The position numbers were made by a program, and so were the translations under genes. A DNA stretch of 21,593 nt, from NCBI GenBank assembly GCA_050247255.1, contig JBFWUM010000063.1, positions 1 to 21,593 on the forward strand, given 5' to 3'. Positions 1 through 7,526 of this stretch are shown here, piece by piece (the stretch's first letter is position 1; every line of letters begins with the position of its first letter). The DNA comes from JBFWUM01 sp050247255 (GTDB lineage: Bacteria; Acidobacteriota; Vicinamibacteria; Vicinamibacterales; UBA2999). The notes beneath the pieces are model-generated. The model was given only the letters and a program-made list of their open reading frames with translations, had not been told where the DNA came from and searched no databases.

Positions 1-1414
1 CTGCAGCTCTGATCCGCGCCTGCACGGCAGCCGCATCCCGCGCCACGGCGGCAGCGTCAATGTGCAGCAGGCGCCCACCGCGTTTCAGGACGCGTCCGTC
101 GACGATGACGGTGTCGACGTTCGCGGGCTGCGCGCCGAGCACCACGAGATAGGTGGGATTGATCCGGCCCGCCGGAATCATGTTGATGTCCGAGGTGCGC
201 AGCATGATCAGATCGGCGCGCTTGCCGGGGGTCAGCGAGCCCGTCTCCTGCTCGAGCCCGAGAACATGAGCCCCGCCGATGGTTCCGATACGCAGCACCT
301 GGCGCGGCGAGAGGCGCCTGGCGTCGCGCGCCTTGTTGCGCGCCGTCCCCAGGACAATGCGCATCAGCTCGAATGGATTGGCGTTCGTCTGGCAGGTCAC
401 ATCGACCGAGAAGCCGATGTCGTCGGCCGGGAAGCCGGCGTCGAGCAGTTCCGTCGTTGGAATGAAGCCCATCCCCATGAGCAGGTCGCTCGACGGGCAG
501 AGGGCCATCTTGGCTCGCCGTTCCTTCATCACGTTGATGAAGGCGGGCGTGAAGCCGAGTGCAGCCGGAGTGTCCGGCGGGCCGTAGCTCCCGTAGTTGC
601 CGCCGTGTGTCAGGATGAAGTCGGGTCCAATCACGTCGGCGTTCTGTTGAGGGTTGACGTGGGTCCCGATCGTGCGGGCGCCGGCGGCGCGAGCGGCGGC
701 GACCTCCTCGCGGAACGTATCGGCATTCTGCGTGACGACGCCAATCGTCAGCCGTGAGTCGCCCCGCGTCTGCGCCCACGCGATAAAGCGCGGCAGATCC
801 TTCCCGCCGGCCGCCGTTTGCTGCAGGTTGCCGCAGCCAAACCTGGCGCGAATGCCGCTGTCCACCAGTGCCTGCATTTCTGACTCGGCAGCAGCGGCGC
901 TCTGCAGGCCGTGAGACCAGTCGTGGACGGTGGTAAAGCCGGCAGTGATGGCCTCTGCCGCAGCAAACGCGATGCTGGAGTAGTGGTCCGCCGGCGTGAA
1001 GTACGGCGCCAGCCGCTGCAGGGCGAAATACTCGGCGGGCGTCTGCGTCATTCCCCTGAAGACGCCATTCCACATGTGCCAGTGCGTGTCGACGAAGCCC
1101 GGCATGACGATCATGCCGCGTCCGTCGATCTCGTCGGCGCCAGGCGCGCGAAGGCCCCGGCCGACCGCCGCGATTACGCCGTCGCGAATGTGCACGTCGC
1201 CGCCCGCCACGTCCCGAATCGTGTCGTCCATCGTGAGCAGGTAGGCGTTGCGGATGAGCGTCTCGCGTCGCGCGGCGAGCGTCGCGAGCGAAGTCGTGCG
1301 CGTCGGTGCCTGGGCATGGACCGCGGATGTTCCGCGGCAGCCGGACATGAATGCGCCGGTTCCTGCGGCCACGGCTGCGAGGAAACGTCTGCGGCCTGCC
1401 TGCGTGCTGCTCAT
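1..1414 (-). CDS. Tat-exported amidohydrolase, 3' end beyond window
   Basis: Metal-dependent hydrolase of the amidohydrolase superfamily, closest in style to the cytosine deaminase/chlorohydrolase (ATZ/TRZ) group. The 471 visible codons are open to the window edge, so the C-terminus is missing. The ATG at 1414 has AGGAG six bases upstream. Residues 8-22 form a twin-arginine signal (RRRFLAAVAAG). The following MSGC, with Cys26, could be a lipobox; a signal peptidase I site near VHAQA is the alternative. A short beta-sandwich segment (about 50-95) precedes the metal motif PGFVDTHWHMW, and further candidate ligand histidines lie in FTTVHDW, GTHVNPQ and ILTHGG. The segment TPGKRADLIML is the typical return to the sandwich domain. 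It likely acts outside the cytoplasm. It diverges from a MarR gene, which probably controls it. Substrate cannot be told from sequence. Confidence 0.9.
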   Translation of the reverse strand, partial: MSSTQAGRRRFLAAVAAGTGAFMSGCRGTSAVHAQAPTRTTSLATLAARRETLIRNAYLLTMDDTIRDVAGGDVHIRDGVIAAVGRGLRAPGADEIDGRGMIVMPGFVDTHWHMWNGVFRGMTQTPAEYFALQRLAPYFTPADHYSSIAFAAAEAITAGFTTVHDWSHGLQSAAAAESEMQALVDSGIRARFGCGNLQQTAAGGKDLPRFIAWAQTRGDSRLTIGVVTQNADTFREEVAAARAAGARTIGTHVNPQQNADVIGPDFILTHGGNYGSYGPPDTPAALGFTPAFINVMKERRAKMALCPSSDLLMGMGFIPTTELLDAGFPADDIGFSVDVTCQTNANPFELMRIVLGTARNKARDARRLSPRQVLRIGTIGGAHVLGLEQETGSLTPGKRADLIMLRTSDINMIPAGRINPTYLVVLGAQPANVDTVIVDGRVLKRGGRLLHIDAAAVARDAAAVQARIRAA

Positions 1415-1437
1415 GGTCTGCTCCTGAGCGAAGCCGA

Positions 1438-1467
1438 ACGATATCGCACCGATACTTTACTAATCAA
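1438..1467 (-). promoter_or_regulatory. possible promoter of the amidohydrolase
   Basis: On the minus strand a TTGATT (1467-1462) is followed after 18 bases by TATCGT (1443-1438), each matching four of six sigma-70 consensus bases. It would start transcription about 17 bases before the ATG at 1414. The -35 element lies inside the palindrome at 1454-1474, which fits repression by the adjacent MarR protein. The matches are weak, and other sigma factors are possible. Confidence 0.35.
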
Positions 1468-1474
1468 GTAATGT
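1454..1474. promoter_or_regulatory. probable MarR operator palindrome
   Basis: A 21-bp imperfect palindrome lies in the region shared by the divergent amidohydrolase and MarR genes. The left arm is ACTTTACT and the right arm AGTAATGT, around the centre AATCA; seven of eight arm positions are complementary. It is AT-rich in an otherwise GC-rich region. Length, symmetry and position are those expected of a MarR-family operator. It is the strongest symmetric site in this 102-bp gap. Confidence 0.6.
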
Positions 1475-1516
1475 GTCGGCAGCCATGCGCCGGCGCGGTA
1501 ATATCCAGCAGGCAAC

Positions 1517-2005
1517 ATGAACACGCGAACGTCGTCACACAGGGATCCCCGCGCGGTCGTCATTGCGCTGATGCGCGCTGCCGATGTGGCCAGGCGCGAG
1601 ATGACACTCGTGCTCGAGCCCCACGGGATCACGCTCCAGCAGGCCAACGTGCTGATCATCCTTCGGCTCGCCGGGCCGCAGGGATTGCCGACGCTGGGCG
1701 TCGCGGAGCGGCTGATCGAGCAGGCTCCCGCCATCACGCAGCTCATGACTGCGCTCGTCGCCAAGGGATATGTCCGGCGCAAACAGAGCCGGGCCGATCG
1801 CCGGCAGCAGCTCTGCTTCCTGACGGCCAGGGGCATTCGACTGATCGATGAAGTGCTCCCGGGCATCCGCGCCAGCCATGCGCGGATTGTGAAGCGTCTG
1901 CCTGATGACGCGAGCGGCCGCCTCCTGGAGCTGCTGACGCTCATCGCCGGCGAATATTCGCTCCTGCCGCCAACGGCGGGGAAGGGAAAGCGCCCCACTG
2001 AGTAA
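1517..2005 (+). CDS. MarR-family transcriptional regulator
   Basis: A 162-residue winged-helix repressor of normal MarR length. After a short N-terminal helix (dimerisation), the helix-turn-helix region spans about residues 38-85, with a recognition helix around QAPAITQLMTALVAKGYV. The wing carries the family signature RADRRQQLCFLTARG (about 90-105), and C-terminal helices complete the dimer interface. The ATG at 1517 has only a weak ribosome site (AGG, five bases away). The gene diverges from the amidohydrolase and is followed 11 bases later by the PDZ pseudoprotease and antiporter genes. It may thus control both directions through the palindrome at 1454-1474. The ligand is unknown; MarR proteins often respond to phenolic compounds or oxidants. 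No redox cysteine pair is obvious. Confidence 0.9.
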   Translation: MNTRTSSHRDPRAVVIALMRAADVARREMTLVLEPHGITLQQANVLIILRLAGPQGLPTLGVAERLIEQAPAITQLMTALVAKGYVRRKQSRADRRQQLCFLTARGIRLIDEVLPGIRASHARIVKRLPDDASGRLLELLTLIAGEYSLLPPTAGKGKRPTE

Positions 2006-2016
2006 ACTCGGAGTGC

Positions 2017-3009
2017 ATGCGCATTTCGGTCGCCCTCGCCGCAGCCGGCTTTCTGGTCGTCGGCTACCTTCTACGGCCCGAGCAGCCGGCCCCGCCGCCG
2101 CAGCAGGAACCGCCCGCGCCGCTGCTCCAGGAAGTCGTCCAGCAGCGCGAAGCCGGCTCCGTCCTGCGCGCGCTGCAGGAGGTCGGCGCCGCCACGCTCC
2201 AATACGGCGTCTTCGTCACCGGTGAGCCGGTTCCGCCCGACGCATGGTCTGACTGGCAGCCGGAGCTGGCGCCGAGGCCCGAGCCGCCGCGCTACGGCGT
2301 CGTCACGGGCGCCGGCGAAGTCATTGCCAACGTTGGCGGCCTGTCGGCTGACGCCCCTGTCCAGATCATGGTGGGCAACGGACGCCAGTTGACGGGCCGC
2401 ATCACCGAACCGGTGGCGCCTGGTGGACTCGCGCGCATCGCCGTCACGCCGAGCGAGCCGCTGGTGCCGCCGTCGCGCGCAGCCAGCTTACCGGCGGCCG
2501 GAGATCCGGTCGTGGCCGCCGCGCCAGCCGGCGAGGGGAGCCTGATCGCCCCGCTGTTTGTCGCCTCCATCACCGATGGCGCCATCGTGACGACAACGGA
2601 ACTCGCGCCGTTCGTGGGTGCGCCGGTGTTCTCTGCGTCCCGCGAACTGATCGGCATGGTGGCCAACCGCCCCGGCGGCGCCCGCGTGGTCCCGATCGAC
2701 CGCGTGCTGGACGCGCCGGCCGACCGTGTTCCTGGCCCGGCTCGCCTCGGCCTCACGCTCGCGCAGGTGCAGGATGCCGGCGCCGAACAGCCCAGGGTGG
2801 TCGTGCGGGACCTTGATCCGAATGGCCGCGCCGCCGCCGCCGGCGTGATGACGGACGACGTCATCGAAGCCATTGACGATGCGCAGGTGGCCAGCCTGGC
2901 GCAGGCGCGCGGCGCGCTGCCAACGGACGGCGCCGGCCTCGAGCTGAACATCCGCCGCGGCCGCCGCGCGCTCACGGTCAGGATTCCGGCAGCGGAGGCG
3001 CAGCCGTGA
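2017..3009 (+). CDS. membrane-anchored HtrA-like pseudoprotease with one PDZ domain
   Basis: 330 residues. Residues 3-19 form an uncleaved-looking membrane anchor or signal, followed by a Pro/Gln-rich linker and a short helix. About 85-235 has the fold pattern of a trypsin-like HtrA domain (GYGVVTGAGEVIAN, later GAPVFSASRELIGMV), but all three catalytic positions appear lost. The usual TNxHVV is ANVGGL, the DLAVL region is GLARIAV, and GNSGGPL is FVGAPVF. A PDZ domain (about 242-325) follows, with LGLTL and AAAAGVMTDDVIEAID as its carboxylate-binding loop and helix. The start has GGAG only three bases away. The stop overlaps the antiporter GTG (GTGA, 3006-3009), so the two are probably translated together. 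I infer a binding or sensing role outside the membrane rather than proteolysis. A similar protein is encoded at 11421-12695. Confidence 0.8.
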   Translation: MRISVALAAAGFLVVGYLLRPEQPAPPPQQEPPAPLLQEVVQQREAGSVLRALQEVGAATLQYGVFVTGEPVPPDAWSDWQPELAPRPEPPRYGVVTGAGEVIANVGGLSADAPVQIMVGNGRQLTGRITEPVAPGGLARIAVTPSEPLVPPSRAASLPAAGDPVVAAAPAGEGSLIAPLFVASITDGAIVTTTELAPFVGAPVFSASRELIGMVANRPGGARVVPIDRVLDAPADRVPGPARLGLTLAQVQDAGAEQPRVVVRDLDPNGRAAAAGVMTDDVIEAIDDAQVASLAQARGALPTDGAGLELNIRRGRRALTVRIPAAEAQP

Positions 3010-4178
3010 ACCAGATCCTCTCCGTTGGCGTCATCCTGCTCGTCGCCCTTGCGGCCGGCCACCTGGCGCAGCGCGTGCGGTTGCCCGAGGTCACCGGTTA
3101 CCTGCTCGTCGGCGTCCTCATCGGCCCGGCGGCGTTCGACATCATCACCGAGGACAACCTCGAGGCACTGCAGCTGCTCAGCGAGGTCGCGCTGGGTCTG
3201 ATCCTCTTCGCCATCGGCACCATCTTCGAGCGCAAGGTGTTCGCGAGCATGGGGCGCCGTGTGGCGACGATCACGGCGGTCGAGGCGTTCGCGGCCTTCG
3301 CGCTGGTGACGGCCGCCATGCTGCTCGTCGGCGTGCCCGTCGCCGTGGCGGCGCTGCTCGGCGTCGCCGCCATGGAAACGGCGCCGGCCACGACGCTGAT
3401 GATCGTGCGCGAGTACGACACGCGCGGGCCGCTCACCGACACGCTGCTCGCGCTGCTGGCGATGAACAACATGCTGGTGCTCCTCACCTTCGGCATCGTC
3501 GCCGCGGCGCTGACGCTGGCCACGCGCGCAGATGCGTCGGCCTATGGCTCGATCCACGGCGTCGTCTGGGGCATGGGCGGCGCGGCGGCGCTCGGCATAC
3601 TTGCCGGGCAGCTGCTGCAGGCCTGGTCGCCGCGCATCGAGTCGCCCAGCGAGACGATGACGCTGGCGATCGGCGCGGTGCTGCTCACCGTGGGGGCCGC
3701 GCGCGCCCTCGGCGTGTCGCCGCTGATTGCCGCGCTGACGGTTGGCGCGGTCATCGCCAACATGTCCGGGAACGCGCAGGGACTGGTGGAGGAACTGCGG
3801 CGGGCGGACCCGCCGCTCTATGCCGTCTTCTTCGTGCTGGCGGGCGCGGAGCTGCCGATTGCGCTGCTGCCGCAGATCGGGATCACCGGCCTGCTGTACG
3901 TCGTCATGCGCAGCATCGGGAAGGTCACCGGGTCGTGGTGGGCCGGCCGCCGAACGGGGCTCGCGCCGGTGGTGCAGCGGCATTTGGGCCTGTGCCTGCT
4001 GTCGTCCTCGTCGCTCGCGATCGGCCTGACCATTCAAGTGCGCGAGCAGTTTCCGCTGCTGGCCGGCCAGGTCGCCGCGGTGGTGCTGTCGGCGGTGATC
4101 GTGTTCGAGATCGTCGGGCCGATCCTCGCGCGCACGGCGCTGCGCCAGGCGGGGGAGATGCCTGCCGCCACCCCGTAA
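3006..4178 (+). CDS. CPA2-type cation/proton antiporter-like membrane protein
   Basis: 390 residues, nearly all hydrophobic helices (about 11-12 membrane segments): the Na_H_Exchanger fold of the CPA2 family, without a cytoplasmic TrkA-N domain. The early motif RLPEVTGYLLVGVLIGP and late motifs VFFVLAGAEL and GPILARTALRQAGE are typical. In the helix that normally holds the ion-binding aspartate, this protein has MNNMLVLL (Asn154-Asn155). By eye, the second Asn aligns with Asp195 of the fusion protein at 7523-10282. If so, it may be electroneutral, altered in ion choice, or not a transporter. The GTG start overlaps the PDZ gene stop by 4 bp. The PDZ protein is therefore its likely partner. Confidence 0.85.
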   Translation: MNQILSVGVILLVALAAGHLAQRVRLPEVTGYLLVGVLIGPAAFDIITEDNLEALQLLSEVALGLILFAIGTIFERKVFASMGRRVATITAVEAFAAFALVTAAMLLVGVPVAVAALLGVAAMETAPATTLMIVREYDTRGPLTDTLLALLAMNNMLVLLTFGIVAAALTLATRADASAYGSIHGVVWGMGGAAALGILAGQLLQAWSPRIESPSETMTLAIGAVLLTVGAARALGVSPLIAALTVGAVIANMSGNAQGLVEELRRADPPLYAVFFVLAGAELPIALLPQIGITGLLYVVMRSIGKVTGSWWAGRRTGLAPVVQRHLGLCLLSSSSLAIGLTIQVREQFPLLAGQVAAVVLSAVIVFEIVGPILARTALRQAGEMPAATP

Positions 4179-4179
4179 A

Positions 4180-4303
4180 GAGGTGGCCTCCTGTTCCATT
4201 CAGCCGCATTTGGGGTCTTGACGGGATAGGCGAAGCCTCCCTCCTTTGGGACAGTGGGGGAGTCACCTCCGTGACGCTGGGGTCGCCACCTCAGGAGCGC
4301 CCG
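4180..4303 (+). promoter_or_regulatory. leader rich in inverted repeats before the kinase
   Basis: This gap has several possible RNA helices. GAGGTGGC (4180-4187) can pair with GCCACCTC (4285-4292). AGGC-GAA-GCCT (4228-4238) is a small hairpin, extended by GGG/CCC. GTCAC-CTCC-GTGAC (4262-4275) is another. CTCCTG (4188-4193) is complementary to CAGGAG (4292-4297), which contains the kinase ribosome site. I could not match it to a known riboswitch class. In GC-rich DNA, single 8-bp repeats arise by chance, so this is tentative. Confidence 0.3.
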
Positions 4304-4330
4304 GTGAACCGCACGATTCGCCGGGCGCTC
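4295..4330 (+). terminator. strong hairpin: terminator of the antiporter operon or start-site mask
   Basis: The arms 4295-4308 and 4317-4330 pair over 14 positions (one G-T) around the 8-base loop 4309-4316; the outer ten are GAGCGCCCGG against CCGGGCGCTC. The T-rich stretch GTTTCTTCT follows, so it could end transcripts from the antiporter gene 117 bases upstream. Equally, the 5' arm holds part of the AGGAG ribosome site and the GTG start of the kinase, so folding would hide them. The sequence alone does not decide between these. Confidence 0.5.
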
Positions 4331-6763
4331 GTTTCTTCTGCGCTGCCCATGGGGAATTGTGTCGGGCAGCGTGGATTCTTCCCCAGCGCTCGATCTCCTT
4401 CCCGGGATTCTCCCTGCAATCGGACCGACTCGACAGATGGCACGACAACCGCCTCTCGCGGTCGCGTGCAAGCTGACATCGACCCCGCCCTCGCCCCGCG
4501 CTTCGACACACTTGTCGCGGCGTCTCCGGCCGTCATCTATACAGCGAGCTGCGCCCCGCCGTACGGCGCGAAGTTCGTGACGGCGAACATCAAGGACCAG
4601 CTTGGATATGAGCCGGCGGCGTTCCTGGCCGATCCGGACTTCTGGATCTCGCGCGTCCATCCGGACGATCTGCCCGTGGTCGCCAACCTGATCGCCCGTA
4701 CCGCATCGCAGGGGACACTGGCCTGCGAGTATCGATTCCGCCATGCTGACGGGAGCTGGCGATGGATGCGGGACCAGGCGACCCTGGTCCGTGATGGCGA
4801 GGGACGCCCGGCAGAACTGGTTGGCCACTGGTTCGACATCACGGCGCACTGCCAGGCGCAGATTGCCCTGGCCGAATCCGAGGCGCGCTACCGGGCGCTC
4901 GTCGATGCGGCGCCGGATGCCATCGTGGTCCACGCGCAGGGGCAGATCCGTTACGTCAATGCTTCAGCCGTTCGACTGTTCGGCGCGCCCGATGCGAAGA
5001 CGCTCCGCCAGTTCGACGTCCGCGACCTGCTCGACGCCGCGGACCGCGATCGCGCCTGGCAGGAGATCGTGTCGATCGAGAACGGTCAGCCTGGCTCCCC
5101 CACAGAAGAGTTCCGCGTTCGGCGCATCGATGGCGAGCGGCGCGTCGTCGACGTGGAGATCACCCGCGCCGCGTTTGTTCACGACGGCACCCGGGCGGTG
5201 CAGACCATCCTGCGCGACATCTCGGAACGCAAGCGCGCGGAGCAGGCGATCGTCGATCGCGAACGGTACTTCCGGCGGCTCATCGAGCACGCGTCCGATG
5301 CGATCACGGTGATCGACACGGCTGGCGTGATCACCTACGAGAGTCCTGCCATCGAGCGGGTGGCGGGCCACCCGCCAGGCATCGGGCAGGATGCCTTCGA
5401 GCGCATTCACCCGGAAGATCAGCCGCGCGTCCGGGCGCTCTTCGAGCACGGCATGCGGGGCGCCGGCCAGTCCGTCCGGACGCAGTTCCGGTCCCGCCGC
5501 GACGACGGGCGGTGGACCCTCATCGAAGCAGTCGGCAGCGTCCTCGTCGAGGACGACGTGGTCAAGGGGGCTGTCGTCAATTGCCGGGACGTGACCGAGC
5601 GCCAGCGAGTCGAAGAGCAGCTGAAGGTACTCGAGGCCGAGCTGCGCCAGGCGCAGAAGATGGAGGCCATCGGCCGGCTGGCCGGCGGGGTCGCGCACGA
5701 TTTCAACAACCTGTTGACCTCGATTCTCGGGTTCAGTGAACTGGTGGAGGAGCGGCTGCCGCCCGGCGATCCGCTGCGGGCCGAAATCGCCGAAGTCCGC
5801 CGCGCCGGGCAGAGCGCCGCGGCGCTCACCCGGCAGCTGCTCGCGTTCAGCCGGCGGCAGGTCCTGGAAATCGAGGCGCTGGACCTGCGGCAAGTGGTGT
5901 CAGATCTGTCGAAGCTGCTGCGCCGGACGCTCGGCGAAGACATCGCGCTCGAGATCAGCCTGGCCGATTCCATGGTCCGGACGCGGGCGGACCGCGGCCA
6001 GATCGAGCAGGTGCTCATGAACCTGGCGGTCAACGCGCGCGACGCGATGCCCGCGGGCGGCCGTCTGACAATCGACGTCGGCGTGGAGCGGTTGCGGGCG
6101 CCGCAGACCTCGATGCGATGGTCGGTCCCTCCTGGCACCTATGCCGCCCTGCGGGTGACCGACACGGGCACCGGCATCAGCCTCGAGGCACAGGAACACC
6201 TGTTCGAGCCCTTCTACACCACCAAGGAGTCGGGCAAGGGCACGGGGCTCGGGCTGGCCACTGTCTACGGCATCGTCACGCAGAGCGACGGCTATATTGG
6301 CGTCGACAGCGCTCCCGGCAAGGGCACGACGATGGCGATCTACCTGCCGCTCGACAGTGCCGTTCCGAACGCACACGAGGCACCCGGGCCGGAACCCCGC
6401 CAGGGTCACGAAACGATCCTGATTGTCGAGGACGATCAGATGGTCCGGCGGCTGGCCAGCGAAGTGTTGTCCCGCCGCGGATACCGGGTCATCGGCGTCA
6501 GCGACGCCGAGGCGGCGGGCCCGATCCTGGCGTATGAACGGATCGATCTGGTGCTCGCCGACATCGTGCTGCCCGGAACCAGCGGCGCGGCGCTGGCCCG
6601 GCAGGTCCAGGAGCATTGGAGCGGCTGCCGCACGCTCCTGATGTCCGGGTATACCGACGAGTTGCTGCAGGCGCATGGCATCATGGCCGGCGCGGACCGG
6701 TTCCTGCAGAAGCCCTTCACCCCGCGAAGCCTGCTCGAGGCGGTCGCCACCGCGATTACGTGA
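4304..6763 (+). CDS. soluble hybrid histidine kinase, three PAS domains plus receiver
   Basis: 819 residues from the GTG at 4304, chosen for AGGAG six bases upstream; an ATG at 4349 and a GTG at 4466 are in frame, and the first 50 or so residues look unconserved. Three PAS domains follow (about 65-190, 195-310, 320-430), the first with a PAC-like WRWMRDQ segment. The HisKA phosphoacceptor is His465 in GGVAHDFNNLLT. The ATP-binding domain shows the N box (MNLAVNARDAM), G1 (DTGTGIS) and G2 (GKGTGLGLATVYG). A C-terminal receiver (about 705-818) has the acidic pair EDD and phosphoacceptor Asp753 in LADIVLP. There is no membrane segment, so its signal is cytoplasmic or arrives through a partner. 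No output regulator lies beside it. Its end overlaps otsB tail to tail by 8 bp. Confidence 0.9.
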   Translation: MNRTIRRALVSSALPMGNCVGQRGFFPSARSPSRDSPCNRTDSTDGTTTASRGRVQADIDPALAPRFDTLVAASPAVIYTASCAPPYGAKFVTANIKDQLGYEPAAFLADPDFWISRVHPDDLPVVANLIARTASQGTLACEYRFRHADGSWRWMRDQATLVRDGEGRPAELVGHWFDITAHCQAQIALAESEARYRALVDAAPDAIVVHAQGQIRYVNASAVRLFGAPDAKTLRQFDVRDLLDAADRDRAWQEIVSIENGQPGSPTEEFRVRRIDGERRVVDVEITRAAFVHDGTRAVQTILRDISERKRAEQAIVDRERYFRRLIEHASDAITVIDTAGVITYESPAIERVAGHPPGIGQDAFERIHPEDQPRVRALFEHGMRGAGQSVRTQFRSRRDDGRWTLIEAVGSVLVEDDVVKGAVVNCRDVTERQRVEEQLKVLEAELRQAQKMEAIGRLAGGVAHDFNNLLTSILGFSELVEERLPPGDPLRAEIAEVRRAGQSAAALTRQLLAFSRRQVLEIEALDLRQVVSDLSKLLRRTLGEDIALEISLADSMVRTRADRGQIEQVLMNLAVNARDAMPAGGRLTIDVGVERLRAPQTSMRWSVPPGTYAALRVTDTGTGISLEAQEHLFEPFYTTKESGKGTGLGLATVYGIVTQSDGYIGVDSAPGKGTTMAIYLPLDSAVPNAHEAPGPEPRQGHETILIVEDDQMVRRLASEVLSRRGYRVIGVSDAEAAGPILAYERIDLVLADIVLPGTSGAALARQVQEHWSGCRTLLMSGYTDELLQAHGIMAGADRFLQKPFTPRSLLEAVATAIT

Positions 6764-7526
6764 GCCGGTGCGGCGTGCCGTGCCGCAGCCGGACGAGCGC
6801 TTCCAGCAGGTCGTCCACCTGCTCCTGGGTTTCCACGTAGTACTGCGCCAGCGTCGTCTCGGAGCGTCCGACCCGAATGCCTAGTACGGGCGCCGCCTCT
6901 GCCACCCGGAACGCATCCTCGTCGGTATCGTCGTCCCCCACGTAGATCGCGTGGCTGCAGACGAAGGCGCGCATGGCGAAATCGAGCGCCACCCCCTTGT
7001 TGCCGCGTCCCGGCGGCAGCAGGTTGACGACCTCCTTGCCGCCAATCACGGTGACTTCGGGCAGTTGTGCCACGGCACGGTCGATGGCGGCATAGGCGCG
7101 GCGGCGATCACGCGCCTGGCGCGTGTGCAGCGACAGCGAGTGCCCCTTGTCCTCGATGAAGATGCCAAGGTCCGCGGGCAGCTCGCGCGCCAGCAGGTCG
7201 AGCCACTCGCGGACCAGCGGGGTGTCGTCGGACTGGTACGGCGTGCCTTCAATGCCGTGGTTCCCGAACACATGCCAGAGGGGCACCCCCTTGAGGCGCT
7301 CCGACACGTCGGCGAGGGCGCGGCCCGAGATGGCGACGGTCGGGTAGCGGCGGGCGATCGCGTGCAGCAGGGTCTTGGTACGCGGGCGCATTTTCGCGTC
7401 CTGCGGCCGCCGCGTGATTGGCGACAACGTGCCGTCGTAATCGAGCGCGATGATGACGTTGGCCAGGGCGTATTCGGCCAGGACCTGCCGCGATGATTCG
7501 TCGAGGATGGGGCGCGCGCCGTTCAA
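6756..7526 (-). CDS. otsB: trehalose-6-phosphate phosphatase
   Basis: HAD-superfamily phosphatase that removes phosphate from trehalose 6-phosphate, completing the OtsAB pathway. 256 residues from a TTG at 7526, the usual OtsB size. HAD motif I is DYDGTL, with Asp29 and Asp31 as nucleophile and acid/base. Motif II is VAISGR, the motif III lysine region GGKEVVNLLPPGRGNKG, and motif IV YVGDDDTDEDAF. I chose this start because its TTGA overlaps the stop of the upstream fusion gene by 4 bp, matching the other junctions in the operon, and GGGAGG lies ten bases upstream. A TTG at 7544 is in frame but would precede that ribosome site. It is the last gene of the four-gene operon, and its stop overlaps the end of the kinase gene. 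Confidence 0.93.
   Translation of the reverse strand: MNGARPILDESSRQVLAEYALANVIIALDYDGTLSPITRRPQDAKMRPRTKTLLHAIARRYPTVAISGRALADVSERLKGVPLWHVFGNHGIEGTPYQSDDTPLVREWLDLLARELPADLGIFIEDKGHSLSLHTRQARDRRRAYAAIDRAVAQLPEVTVIGGKEVVNLLPPGRGNKGVALDFAMRAFVCSHAIYVGDDDTDEDAFRVAEAAPVLGIRVGRSETTLAQYYVETQEQVDDLLEALVRLRHGTPHRLT

Noticed and set aside
57..1471. Open frames overlapping the amidohydrolase on both strands
   Set aside because: The amidohydrolase frame has signal peptide, metal motif and ribosome site; the others show no family features.
2292..4199. Very long open frame on the minus strand (635 codons)
   Set aside because: It lies opposite the PDZ and antiporter genes; its translation is low-complexity Arg/His/Asp/Gln without any domain, as expected for the shadow of GC-rich genes.
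4195..4295. Resemblance to a cyclic-di-GMP or glycine riboswitch (GGCGAAGCC, GGGACAG)
   Set aside because: The conserved core elements of those classes are not present in the right order; only generic hairpins can be supported.
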